Made by a program: the position numbers and the translations under genes. DNA of 64,000 nucleotides from Epiperipatus broadwayi (lineage: Eukaryota > Onychophora > Udeonychophora > Euonychophora > Peripatidae): assembly GCA_028023455.1 (NCBI GenBank), contig JAQFVV010000056.1, positions 3,102,001 through 3,166,000 on the forward strand. The letters run 5' to 3'. This document shows positions 45,682 through 57,533 of the stretch, one piece after another. A model generated the notes under the pieces. It worked only from the letters and a program-made list of their open reading frames with translations. It did no database searches and had not been told where the DNA came from. Position 1 is the first letter of the stretch. Every line of letters begins with the position of its first letter.

Positions 45682-46604
45682 TTGCCCCGGTCTGAGGGAA
45701 AAGGAAAATAGAAATGAAACACCTTTTTAAACATATTTTACATAATTTACATATATAACCACAACAAAGTTCAAATTTAAAACTATGTACTCATCAATAT
45801 TTTTAGAGATCTGACAGACATCCGACAGTTAACAGAATGAATAGTGATACTGCAATTTTGAGATAGATAAAGAATTCAGCCATTGAACTGTAAGTACACA
45901 ATGCACCATGATCACCAAGAGTGCTATCTCAAATGAGACACTATAAGCTACTACAATCTATGATAAAGATAATGCAAAAATCATTGTGAAGCCCTCTTTC
46001 ATGAAGGGTCTGGAAAATAGAAAACTATGCCCTGATTCTATTGAGTCTTATGGGCTGGGAAATACAAACTATGCCTTGCTCCTTTTCTTTGGAGACTTAG
46101 AGGCTGGAATCATGGCAGGATACTATGTTAACTGCCTTATCACAAACAATATGAAATATAAAAAATAGGTTGGAGCAAATAGTGGAGATACAACACCCTC
46201 AGAGTTGCATGAAAACCTTGCATCCTCAAGCCAATGACAAAAATCTCCATCCATCATCAAAACTGAAAATACAGCTAAACAAACTTCAACAATGAAATAC
46301 CAAATCCAACCTCCAAAATCATTGATTTTCTATTTAACTCCAAACAAGAACCTCCCCAAACATACATGAAAATTACTACTTTATAATCATCATCAATACT
46401 CTTGTCACATATTTCACAGTAATTTTTAAAATTTGATTCTGCATAAAATGCATTTTTTTTTCTCAGTCATGGCTTGAGATCAAGTTAATAATTTTGAAGT
46501 GATGATCACCAGTATGTGATCATCATCAGCTGTATGTTGGGCAGCCATTTATACTGATTGTCACAGTACATGATCATCATCGGCCCTCAGTTAGGTAACC
46601 ATTT
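45682..46604. other. Internal segment between the long repeats
   Basis: Contains a 60-codon ORF at 45986-46168 (MKPSFMKGLENRKLCPDSIE...), no recognised family, and at its right end two tandem units of about 40 bases. Confidence 0.5.
46511..46604. repeat. Two 40-base units with 54-base period
   Basis: AGTATGTGATCATCATCAGC...CCATTT (46511-46550) and AGTACATGATCATCATCGGC...CCATTT (46565-46604). The second ends exactly at the start of the right long repeat. Confidence 0.8.
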
Positions 46605-49338
46605 GTAATGGGATGGCGGGTAGGGTGTTGGAAATGGAAGGAAAGGAAAGGAATGAACCTGGGGTGATGGAAAATCATCATCAACCCCAAGTAAATACAA
46701 AATCAAATAATTTATAGAGTATAATAAGTAATATATATTTATAATCACGAGATTAGAAACTCTCTGAGATCATTGAGGGATTAGTCAGTCACTATAAATC
46801 CACCAGCACTACAATTAAAAAAATAAGTACAAGTAAATACTTGAGAGAAATAACCATCCATCATCATCATTAATGGGAATAAAATAAATCAGTACAATAT
46901 ATCCACAGTCAATCTTGTGACTGGATTTGAACAATAAAAAAATATGAATCAACAGTCAACCTTGTGACTGGATTGGAAATGGGTCTTCTGTAGACCAGGC
47001 TAACTATTGAGCTTTTGCCAGCTTGGGCAATTATATAAACATGACTTGGATGCACGAGCTTATTGCCCATCCATGAAAAATACACAGTAACCAGAAATCA
47101 TGCTGGGACATTAAAATATGCTGATCATCATCAATGCTCAGACCACTTGTACTAGCCAACTGTAAACTTAAATTTTTAATAAGGCTAAAGTAAATAAAAA
47201 GTAATAGTGCATGGGCTTTAAAGAGTATCCTCTTTTGCGCCAACCAGGATGCTTATTGATCATCTCTGGATGCCCCAAAGCACTAAGCACACATCCCCAT
47301 TTATCCGTGTCCAAATCTAGCTCAGAAAACACTGTATGTGACCAAGAGATGATGAAAACAATTTTAACAATTAAATAGAAGTTTATTATTAACAAAAAAA
47401 TAAAAATAAATGATATTTAAGGTCTTATAGGATAAGGCTCTGATTTTGAAAAGTATGCAAAATTATATACACAACTAAAGTTATTACATGGTTTTACAAT
47501 ATTTCTCAATTAGATCCTATAAACGCATATATATATATATCTGTACACAGACAGGCGTTTTATAACATATGAGGAAGACATTTCAATTAAACATAAAATA
47601 ATTATTACATTTGTAATTTACATAATTACTATTCAAAATTTAAATTGTTACATTAATTTACAAAAAGTATATATTCAAATTATTACATATATATGCGCAC
47701 AGATGCGTGATTTATAATATATAATAAATATTCAATAAATGAATTGACATTTAATAAAAAAAAATATTAAAATTTTACTATATGAGTGTGCGTGTATATA
47801 TGCACACTGACTTTTACCTATTTAAGCTTGTTACAATAATATATCCTTTTTATAATTAATTCATTTGGAAAACACATAAATTTCACACAAATATGTGTAA
47901 AAACAAAATATAGATATAATTTAAAATTAGTACCAATTTATTTTAAAAAATATAGTCAATTTTTGACAGGTATTTGTTGATTAATTATCAACATTTTTAA
48001 ATTAAATTATTGAATCATCGATTCTTTATTTATTTTTATTTTTAATATAATTTTTTTAAAAAATAATATCCGTGAGGATTATTGTTCAAAAATGTCTCTT
48101 TTGCCTTTAAAACCAGATGGTCAATGAATTATTCTTGACTCTTAATTATAATTCAAGCAAAATTACTTTATATTCTTTTAAATATATAGATTTTTAACTG
48201 ACTTAAAAATAATATTGTTCTACATATATCTATTTTTATATGACTTATTTTAAAACAACTCACCAGTTATATAAACATTTATCTGTACTTTTCTGCATAT
48301 ATCTGATGCAGCATACATGTAATTAATTCTTCAGCAAGCTGGGGATTTCCTAGGCAAGCTAGAAGACTTTTCTTGGTGAGTTTGGTTTTTGAACCATCAG
48401 AAAAATGTAATTCAGGTTTGTTGTCATCATCAGGTAAAAGTATATAATTCAGGTAATTTGTTGGCATACCATGAGATTCCTTTTGTAGTCCAAGCAATTG
48501 CCAAGCTTTTCTTCTAGAACATATTTAAGCATCTAGTTGATCCATTTGAAGTGTCACTGGCCTCATGAAACAAAAGTCTGCAGTAGACTATAGGACAGCT
48601 ACTGGACTGTACTCCCTTAGATTTTTATAGGACCTCTGTATGTCCTCTTTTTTTTCAGGCTATTGATTCAGAAGTGACCAGCTTCTAGTAAATCAAAACT
48701 CCTGTGAAGGAAAATAGTAGCCGCTCTGAATCTCCTGCCCTGACTTCAGACATATTAATTCATAGTAGCTATTCTGTCAACTCTACAGTCAGCTAAAACC
48801 AACTGCTTCAAACTTTAACAAGCTGCAACAAAATATTGCAACCAACTTTTCAGCAGATCCTTCTTACAAAAAACTATTATCCAGACTAACTCATATTTTT
48901 ATCAGCTTTTTTATAGACTTATCTAAGGTGATAACAGCAGCTTGATTTAAAACAGAGTTTTTATTTTTATCTCACTAATCCCTTTGAAAACATATACATG
49001 TTTTTACTTTAGGGGATTTCTAATAGATAAAAATTTTGTTTAATTAATTAAAATTTCAAAAATACAATACTTGTTTCTAAATCTCAAAATCAGAGTAATA
49101 ATTAATAATAATGCAATATTTATATTTATTCAGACCTTTATAAAATATTAATTTCATAATGAAATTTTTCTTTAAACCCAGAGTTATTTAACTCTTTAAT
49201 TATTATTATTTTATTTTAGGAAATATAAAAAAAATCTACAAAAATTTATGACTGTGTTTATTTCTACTTTTCCTTTACTTTATATATATATACACACACT
49301 ATATTATTATTGGTGTACTATGTAATCCAACGGTTACA
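46605..49338. repeat. Long direct repeat (LTR-like), right copy
   Basis: 2734 bases. Includes 47271-48062, absent from the left copy; that segment carries minus-strand ORF 47395-47168 and could be a later insertion here or a deletion in the left copy. Ends CCAACGGTTACA. Confidence 0.75.
48279..48497 (-). CDS. Short conserved ORF inside the right long repeat
   Basis: Sister of 44843-44625, with M-P for I-S and a Pro for Ser as the only protein differences seen. Conservation of the frame in both copies is notable, but the copies themselves are also very similar in DNA. Product unknown. Confidence 0.4.
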   Translation of the reverse strand: MLGLQKESHGMPTNYLNYILLPDDDNKPELHFSDGSKTKLTKKSLLACLGNPQLAEELITCMLHQIYAEKYR

Positions 49339-49479
49339 ATATATTATTTCAATTATTTTTTATTATTGCATTCTCATTATTATTATTTTTAAATACTTAA
49401 CTCTAACAATATATATTTATATTTTACTTTATTATCCATTATATTAACATTCGATATTTATAATTTTCTTTAACCTATA

Positions 49480-51078
49480 ATATTATTCGGCAATGCAATA
49501 AGAAAGATAAAGTTATAATACTATATAGAGAAGATTAAGAATACTGAAAATAGAATTGAATAAAATGAGTGGATACATGGAATATATAAAGAATATTAAG
49601 AATTTAATAGACTATCTTAAAGAGAAGGAAAGTAAAGAAACAGTAGCCTATTTAATTGAAAGATGAAAATTGATTATTAAATTAAATAATATCAACAATA
49701 ACAAAATTTTTAAAAGAATGTAGATTGAATATAATACCAAAATTGATAAAAATTAGATAGAAAAATTATAAAAAAACAAAATCAAGTTTATAAAAAAAAT
49801 AGAAAAGAGGATATCAAAAGTATTTATTAATAATAGTTATAGTATAAAACAAAGGTTATATATAGATATTTTAAATATTGAATCAAAAACTAACAAGAAA
49901 AATAACTAAGGAAAAATAGAAAATTTTTTGAGAATTATGTAGGTTAAAAGATATTGATAAATAAGAATACAGAGAATAGACATAATAAGAAAATAAGGAG
50001 GTTAAAAGAAGAAAAAGGAGCAAAGAAAAATGAGAAGAAATGGAATAATTATAAGAATAAAATTTATAATATGACAGATATAGAATTACCAGAAAAGAAA
50101 AGGAAAGTATAATAAAGAAATTAAATATTTACCATATAGATATAATAGTAATCATGATATAATAGAATTGAGAATGTTAAAAGATAAAAATAGCATAGAA
50201 ATATGTAGAGGAAAATTATAAAATCTATTATTATCAGAATATATATAGTAATAAAATTATTAGTAATAAAGATAAAGTATGGATAGAAGAATTTAATAAT
50301 GAAATAGACCATATGGATTTATAAAACAAAGAAGAAAGATAAAAATAAAGGAATAAATAATGACTATAATATTGTTAAAATAAATGATATTAAAGAAATA
50401 AAAAGTAAATATAAGGATAAAATAGTTTTTACAATGGCAGATAAATGGAATAAATTGGTAATGATAAATAAACAAGATTATATAGAAAAAATGAATAATA
50501 TGTTGAAAGATAATATATTTGAAAGAATTAAAAAAAGTTGATACTAAATTATTGAGTATGAGAGTATATACAATAATAAAAGGCTTTTTAAAAAAGGGTA
50601 TAATTGATTATAATATATTTGATTATTTCGGGGTTAAATTTGTGTAGCAGCTAAAATTTGTGCAGCATCTACAATTTTTAAAGAAAGGGTACCATTAAGA
50701 CCAGTTATTAATGGTAATAGTTCATATTATGATAACATATCTATATGGTTTGCAGATAAGGTGTTAAAGAAATAAATAATATTGTTTGTAAATTATTTAT
50801 AAGAAATAATAAAATTTTAATAAGTGAAATTTAAAATGTAATAAATAAATACAATAATTATAATTTAACAATGGCTAAAATGGATGTTGTATCAATGTAT
50901 ACAAATATTAATGTGGAGAAAGCAGTAGATATAGTAATCAATAGATATAAAAAGGATAATAATAAAGAAATAAATATATTTATAAAACAATTAAAGGACA
51001 TTATAGAAATACTTTGAAAAGAAATGTTTTTTTTTATTATTTAATGATAGGTTTTATAAACAAAAAGGTGTACTAATA
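49480..51078 (+). pseudogene. PLE 2 polymerase, first half (N-terminal domain and RT motifs 1-4)
   Basis: A second, more AT-rich Penelope-type polymerase. 49565 onward reads MSGYMEYIKNIKNLIDYLKE; about 50425-50520 reads ADKWNKLVMINKQDYIEKMN (equivalent of ADKGNATVVM...DY in PLE RTs); about 50677-50760 reads FKERVPLRPVINGNSSYY (equivalent of the PKIHK...LRP block); about 50874-50945 reads MAKMDVVSMYTNINVEKA, the motif-A aspartate block; and about 51030-51075 FLFNDRFYKQKGVLI. Stops and frameshifts occur. The gene is cut at about 51078 by an insert and resumes at about 53990. Confidence 0.75.
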
Positions 51079-51570
51079 GTGAGACGGTAAAAACATGTTT
51101 ATCCATCTAACATGAGCTCGAACTCACAAAATGTACTTCAAACCCAGTCAAGCCCAAGATTTAGGTCAGGAACCAGCCTGGATTCGAACCCACTCTCTAA
51201 GTCCCAAATCGAACACCTAATGAACAACATAATAGTGATGGCACATGAGAATTAATTTTAATCCGGCCGACTAGGAGAGCGGAGAAGACAATGAGACATT
51301 TATTTACTATGACTAATTAAAATATACCTAAGCATGGTTGTAATATGTGGAAGTGGAGGAAAGAGGAAGGAATTCGAACTACTCAAATAAGTTAGACAAA
51401 ATATATTTTAATATAATGAAAAATTAGTTATATACATTTATAAATAAATTATGTTAGTGTGTGTGTGAATGAGCAAGCGATTACATAGTGTCATTCACGC
51501 TGTTATTTCTCATATGCTCTTTATTAGCTAAATGATATATTATAAATAAACACACATCTTTGGTGGGTCT

Positions 51571-51665
51571 AATATTAAGATGCCAATCAGCATTAGAAAG
51601 AAGTTACATAAAATTGCTATAAACGCTTTGATTTACGGTTCTGAAACGTGGTGACTAACATATAT
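51571..51665 (+). pseudogene. LINE RT C-terminal scrap
   Basis: In frame it reads KMPISIRKKLHKIAINALIY then GSETW and a stop; the LIYGSETW motif is typical of LINE polymerases after the RT core (compare TYGSETWTL in the RTE at 63.9 kb). Only about 30 codons. Confidence 0.5.
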
Positions 51666-53206
51666 TAAGGGAGCATTCTGAGATTCATTACAGATATAAA
51701 TACATTTGAAAACGTTTGATTATATTTGAAAAACATACTTGAAAATGACATTTGACTAGATGACAAAATATTTTAACAATAGTAAGACGAACGCTTTATT
51801 TTCCCCAAGGCATCTAGATACTCTTAGATAGATATACAAATTACGAAGGTAGGATTGTATATGATTGAGATAAACTTAATTAATAAAAATAGAAGTAGTT
51901 GGCATTTATATATATTTTAAACAAAGCTTAATTTTAATATTAGAGCATTAAAACTGGGCCATGAAGCAAAAGAAATAATAATAATAATAAGTTTGCGGTG
52001 CTGACATAATAGCCTAAAAATAACTAAGAGGAAAAGGAAAAGTCGTGCTTCTGGACGAAAACGAAATCTCACACCCCCTTCTTGGGTAGTGCTTAGAGAA
52101 AAGTAGATAGGCATGGCGTGGCCCAGACTTTTGCGGGTATAACCAACGCGAGAGGCCCTTTTATCTACGAAGTGAATATGCATAGCATGTGCCAAACTTA
52201 CGGGATCACTGCCAGAGGCATTTTATACGGAATAAATGTGGTTCCAGATAGATCAACTATCTATGGAACGAGAAGAAATCTATGGGTTCGATCTTGTCGT
52301 AACCCCCAGATTAAAAAACACATAATATATACGAAGGATAGGCTAATGACAGAAACGCAGTACGAATAAATGTCTCTAACGACATGAGATAAGTTTGACA
52401 GCTTCAAAATAAATGACCCTTTTTTGAATACTTTAATACGCAATGCAATTATAATATATATAGAGAGAATATTTCAATTAATAAAATATAAGTTAAGATT
52501 TGACTTAAGAAACATTAAGATTCATCCCCATCCCTTTTCTGATATTTAAAATAAATCAATCCCACTTTCGTTATATATATATGTAAAACAGTTAAGTCAC
52601 CTCATTTTAGAATTAAATAAATAATATTTTATAAAATTTCAAAGCGTTAATTAGATTTAACTCTGGATTTACACCGGCAGAAAATCCAGAATTAAACAAA
52701 TATATTTTTATAATAAATATAATGTTGACTCGAAAAACAACCTGGCGAGTATATTAATTAATAAGGCATTGTTTTAAATGGACGTTAATAACTTGCTTCG
52801 TGAAGGTTTACTTTGAAAATGACAGAAAAGATTTTTATAAATTAAAAATCGCCAGTTTGTTTGACATTAGCACATTAATAAAAAAAAAAAAACATATATA
52901 TATAATCAAGTAATAAATAACTACAAATAATTGACCGCACTAAAGTTAAAGAGCATATAAGAGAGAATTAAATTTATATAAATTATTTAAGAGCAAATTA
53001 CATGTTATTTATATATATATAAAAAAAACAAAGTTAAAGAATACATAAAAAAGATCTTGAGAGATTATTTAGACTAAATTGACTATTAGGTAGCGGCTTG
53101 AAATTTACCTTTCAATTTTAAGAGTCCGATTAAAATATTGTCCGTGCACGGTAGTTGAAAATGAAAGTTCTGCAAGCTTCTATTAACATTAAAGTTCTTA
53201 ATTTCT

Positions 53207-53300
53207 TCATTTCAGGACAGCAGGATATTACGGTCACGGCGGGTGATGACCCAAAGGGCCGAGCAGAGTGGTGGATCTACTGCTACATCATTTTTTTTAG
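53207..53300 (+). other. Exon-like GC-richer segment
   Basis: TTTCTTCATTTCAG is a good splice acceptor and is followed by GC-rich sequence reading GQQDITVTAGDDPKGRAEWW then IYCYI. No family recognised. The word GCAGAGTGGTGGATCT resembles GCAGAGTGGCGGATTCT on the minus strand at about 59680, so it may instead be part of a dispersed repeat. Confidence 0.3.
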
Positions 53301-53990
53301 TTTTACAGCAATGTTAACAATCTCTCAATCAATAGTAACTAATTAATAACTAATAACTCAACTAATAACTAATAACTATGTGATTCAAAATTTAGTCATT
53401 TTATACTTGTTCTCTTATCAGTTGTTTTCAAGATGCAATTGTTAGATAACGCCAAAAATAAATTCAAATCTATTTCTAGATTAGAAATAGATCTAACAAC
53501 ATGTTTTTAACACAAGTAAATCTAATCTTAATTAATCCCATTTATCTTAAGTAAAACTTTAATTAAAAAATACCTTTCCCAGATTAAAACAACAGTGCTT
53601 CCAACCCCTAATTATTTTTAGACAATTAAACAACACCTGCATCTTCCATATTGGATTTTATATAAAAAATGTATAATTTATAGAAAAACAAGCAATTTGA
53701 AAAGAAAAAGCTAAAAACGACATATAATAAAATATTTAAAACATCAATATTTTGTTAGTAAGTTTTGCTCCTATGTATATATTTGAGCTGCAACTATAAT
53801 TTTAATAAGAAGAACTAATAATTAATAAAAAGAATCAATAATAATAAATATTGAAAGTTAAACTACAAATTTAGGTGCGCAGCTCAAATATATACATGAA
53901 ATATATATACTGACAAAAGGAGCAGGATGGGATATAGGGGTTTGAACATGGGTTAGTAGGTAGAAACATGAAGCACAATCTTTAGCTAAG

Positions 53991-54665
53991 ATTGACTGCT
54001 TCAATAGGAAGAGTATTAAGTGGAGTATTGAATAATATTTATATGGAAAAATTGACGAAGTTAATGTTAGTGAATAATAATGCTACAATCTTTATTAAAA
54101 GATATGTAGATGATTATTTATTGATATTTAATAAAACACAATGACAGATACATTTATTTATAGAAGATATTAATAGGATGGATAAAAATATTAAATTTAC
54201 TATAGAAATAGAGGATACTAATATACTGAATATTTAGATATAAAGTTGATTAAATCAAATGAAAAAGAGAAACTTAGGATTGAAACATCAATTCATAAGA
54301 AAAGTAATATAAATAATAATATAACTAATTGGCATTCAAGTACAACTATAGAATATAAAATAAATACAGTACATTTTAGATTTCATAGAGCATTTAATTA
54401 CTGTTCAAGTAAAGAAGACTATGTTAATTATTTCAGAAGAAAGGAAAAAGATTCAATATATAGAAAATGATTACAAAATAAATATGATAGAAATTCACCT
54501 ATATATTTAAATGCATTAGAAACAGCACGAGTTTGGAAAGGATTGTTTAAAAATGATACAATTCCCAAATAATAAAAGGGGTAGAAAAATAAAAGAAGCT
54601 ATTTGTATTAATAATATTAAGCCATTATTAAATAGAGATTTGGGTCTGAAATAATAATAATATTA
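53991..54665 (+). pseudogene. PLE 2 polymerase, second half (RT catalytic box to C-terminus)
   Basis: TASIGRVLSGVLNNIYMEKL leads to RYVDDYLLIF with the catalytic YVDD at 54103-54114. After a stop the frame continues with DIKLIKSNEKEKLRIETS and, in open stretch 54246-54470, NNNITNWHSS and HRAFNYCSS. Then SPIYLNALETARVWKGLF and RKIKEAICIN...LLNRDLG match the last part of the GIY-YIG nuclease domain; its core (GIY/YIG) is missing, so an internal deletion is likely. No pLTR was recognised for this element. Confidence 0.7.
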
Positions 54666-54768
54666 GTAGGAATTAAAAAATGGGCATGTACTCTACTATA
54701 AAGACACAAATATTGGAAATGCAAGTGGAGTAGGATTCATTACAAATAAAAAGTGGAAGAACAACATT

Positions 54769-56714
54769 GTGGAGATTGGGGGTGTATTGTACAGAGTAGT
54801 AAGATTAGTTATACAACTTAATAACAGATACCAAATGCAGATAATTCAGGTTTATGCCCCAACAAGTTCTCATAGTGATGAAGTAGTAGATTTTTATATG
54901 TATGTACAAAAGGCTTTTGATCAGAGTAAAGTACATTTTAAAATTGTTATGGGAGACTTTAATGCTAGAATTGGTAAATAAATGAAAGATGAAAGTGCTG
55001 TAGGTAATTTTGGTTATGGTAATAGAAATGAGAGAGAGCATAGACTTGTGGAGTTTGCAGAAAAAGAAAAACTTTCTATTATGAATTTTTTTTTTTTAGA
55101 AAAATGTTAAAAGGAAATGGACACAGAATTGGATTATATTTTGATTAACAGAAAATACATATTTCCAGATTGTAATGTTTTTAATAAATTTAACACAGAA
55201 AATGATCATTGATTAGTAAGTTGCAAGATATGTGTTAATGCAAAACTAGAGACAAAAATTAAAAAAAAACAATATTTACAGTTGGTATTTCTAATCTTCA
55301 GAAATATTCTAATGAATTTAAATTAGAACTTACAAATCGGTTTCAATTTATTCGTAGATTTTGAACATGATTCAGATTTAAATGAAATTAATAAGAAAAT
55401 AACCAATACACTTTTAAAATCAGCAACAAAAGTAGCTGGTAGAAAAAGGCAGCAATTGACCAATAAAATTTCTACTGAGAGTAGAGAATTTATGAAGAAA
55501 AGAAGGAATATGAAGATATACAAAGCATTAAAAAAGTTTGAATATCTCAAATTTTGTGAAATGATGTGGAAAAGAGTTGAAAATGATATAACAAAGTATA
55601 ACTATGAACTAGTAAGGAAAGCTGTAGAAGAGAATAAAAGTCTCAAGTGTGTAAAACAACATTTTGGTATTGATAAGAAATTTATATTTGCAATAAGAAA
55701 AAAAGATGGAATTATTACTAAAAAGAGAGATGACATCATAAAATGGGTAGAAGACTTCTATCAAGAATTATATAGTAATAAAGAACAAGTACTTTCTATT
55801 TCTATTATATCTTCTGAATTTCCCAGAATTTTAAATAAAGAAGTGAGACATGCAATTAAATTTATGAACAAAGGAAAAGCTCCAGGTAATGATGGAATTA
55901 TTATTGATATATTAAAAGAAGCAGGTGAAGAAATAGAATTTTTTTAGCAAAGTTATATACCAAATGCCTAAATGATAAAGATGTTCATCAAACACTGTTA
56001 GCCGAGAGGTCATTGTAGCCACTTTGCAAACAAGTAGTTGGTTGCAGACAGTTGTGGGTTCGTGTCCTGGCTGATGCTATGACATATAAAAAAAAAGATA
56101 AAGATGTACTAGATGACTGGAAGATTGCAGTATTAATACTAATATTTAAAAAAGGCGATAAAGAAGATATTAGAAATTACAGACCTATCAGCATTTCATC
56201 AGTTTTATACAAAATTTTTACTAAGATAATTACAACCTGTCTACAGAGAACATTGGATTTCCACTAATCAAGAGAACAATCTGGATTTAAGAGTGGTTTT
56301 AGTACAGTAGATCATATCCAAGTATTGAGAAAAGTTATAGAAAGAACAAATGAATATGAGTTACCATTATGCTTTGGATTTGTAGATTATGAAAAGGCAT
56401 TTGATTCTATAAACATTTCTTCAGTGATTAAATCATTGGATCATCAAGGTATAGATCTAGGATATTGTCATATTTTAAAGAATATTTATAAAAATGCAAC
56501 AACAACAATTAGATTGCATAATAATGCTAGGAAAGTCAACATTGAGAAGGGTGTAAGACAGGGTGACTTCATAGCTCCAAAACATTTTACAGCAGTATTG
56601 CAAAAAGTATTTTGTGGATTAAAATGGAAAGCTAAAGAAGTGAAAATAAATGGAGATTATTTAAGCCATTTAGATTTTGCAGATGATGTAGTTGTTTTGC
56701 AAGTAATGCTTTAG
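54769..56714 (+). pseudogene. RTE-like polymerase, copy A (EN and RT pieces)
   Basis: Pieces: 54769-54981 endonuclease (IQVYAPTSSHSDEV, VMGDFNARIG: GDFNAR motif); 55456-55947 linker and RT N-terminus (GKAPGNDGIIIDILKEAGEE); 56052-56267 RT (DWKIAVLILIFKKGDK..., NYRPISISSVLYKIF), whose first codons come from the inserted SINE; 56325-56714 RT motifs A-C (FVDYEKAFDSI, GVRQGDFIAPKHF, HLDFADDVVV). Frameshifts lie between all pieces. The D of QGDS is followed by F and A changes. Dead copy. Confidence 0.85.
55985..56096 (+). mobile_element. tRNA-derived SINE, copy 3, with target-site duplication
   Basis: Inserted in RTE copy A. The 11-base GATAAAGATGT occurs at 55974-55984 and 56097-56107, and once only at the same place in copy B (about 62961-62971), so the insertion of 112 bases is exactly bounded. 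It ends in an A-run. It contains GAGGTCATTGTAGCCAC, CAAGTAGTTGG and a B-box-like GGGTTCGTGTCCTGG. Poly-A plus long duplications indicate LINE-type mobilisation. Confidence 0.9.
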
Positions 56715-57024
56715 AGCTGCAGGAGTTATCAGATAAAAGTAGAAAAGTAGGACTAAAGATAAATGTTAAAAAGACTAAAGTAATGTTTAATGTATTTTCT
56801 CAAAATATAAAAATAAAGATTGATTATGATGAGCTAGAAGAAGTTAGCACCTACAAATACATTGATGAATTTTCTTTAAGATTTACACAGTTCAGACAAT
56901 TTTCAGAAACATCAAATTTTATTTTATATCCAGACTTAATATCAATACCACTAAACATTATGATAATAAACATTTCTTATGCTTGCTCATAACTGTTATT
57001 AAAACAAGCAAAAGTCTCCATGCA

Positions 57025-57280
57025 GTAATACTATCCAATGCAAGGTTTAGCAATCAATAGATGCAAGAAGGTTTGTGCATAAAATCCTTATCTAGTGCCT
57101 ACTCATCCAATATTTCTCAAATCCAAGGCTTTTCACTGATGAAAGCCCCAAGCTAAAAACTAATTTGGAGATAATGAATGAGTAGGCACTAGATAAAAAT
57201 TTTATGCACAAATCTTCTTGCATTCATTGATTACTAAGACTTGCACTGGATGGCACTACTATATGGAAAATTTGCTTCTA
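57025..57280. mobile_element. Hairpin (MITE-like) element
   Basis: Arms 57027-57117 and about 57170-57258 are inverted copies (GCAAGAAGGTTTGTGCATAA / TTATGCACAAATCTTCTTGC; ATCTAGTGCCTACTCAT / ATGAGTAGGCACTAGAT). The loop contains CACTGATGAAAGCCCC. A fragment of the right end recurs at about 5888-5950. Confidence 0.8.
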
Positions 57281-57533
57281 TACTAGACCTAGACTAAAAT
57301 AATGTGCATTAAATGAAAATGTTTTAAAGAAATACTATCACTTGATTTAATTTTTTCATCTTACTAAAATTGTATCTTAGTAACAATTTAATTTAATTTG
57401 TACTGTGTTTTTAAATCAATAACAACAAAAAAACACACACACATAAAAAACCGGAATTAATAATTCTGATTTAATCAAACTACACTTTGACAATCTTTTC
57501 ATTCACTTTAACTTATATTAAAAAAACACGTCT
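57281..57533. other. AT-rich spacer
   Basis: No gene recognised. Confidence 0.4.

Larger units (their letters stand above)
43742..49338. mobile_element. LTR-like non-autonomous element: long direct repeats around 0.9 kb
   Basis: Two direct repeats, 43742-45681 and 46605-49338, start TGTAACAGGATGG / TGTAATGGGATGG and end AACCGGTTACA / AACGGTTACA, so each has TG...CA ends and a short inverted terminal motif. Outside the pair the six bases on either side read ATATAT, compatible with but not proof of a target duplication in AT-rich DNA. The internal 0.92 kb has no gag or pol. This fits a LARD/TRIM-type element, or two solo repeats that flank host DNA. Confidence 0.6.
51079..53990. mobile_element. 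2.9-kb insert within PLE 2, identity unknown
   Basis: Splits PLE 2 between KQKGVLI(V) and TASIGRVLS. The possible duplicated target is short (TGA, or AGTGA/ATTGA with one change). The left end (about 51083-51125, ACATGTTTATCCATCTAACA...) and the reverse complement of the right end (about 53970-53935, TCATGTTTCTACCTACTAAC...) are imperfect inverted repeats. The first 120 bases match 20546-20672. The insert is richer in CpG than its surroundings. It contains a short LINE-like fragment at 51571-51665 and an exon-like segment at about 53207-53300, and an inverted pair at 53768-53800 and 53880-53925. Confidence 0.55.
54668..56868 (+). mobile_element. RTE-like LINE copy A, truncated at both ends
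   Basis: Aligns with 61645-63750 of copy B at about 90% identity by eye. It starts inside the endonuclease (GHVLYYKDTNIGNASGVGFI) and stops just after the RT active site, where homology ends at TACAAATACATTGATG (copy B: TACAAATACCTTGGTC). 3' truncation is unusual for a LINE and suggests later deletion. A SINE interrupts it at 55985-56096. Confidence 0.85.

Noticed and set aside
49500-50475. Minus-strand Tyr/Ile/Phe-rich ORFs at 50121-50312 and 50293-50475 as membrane proteins
   Set aside because: They lie opposite the PLE 2 polymerase and reflect its A-rich codons.
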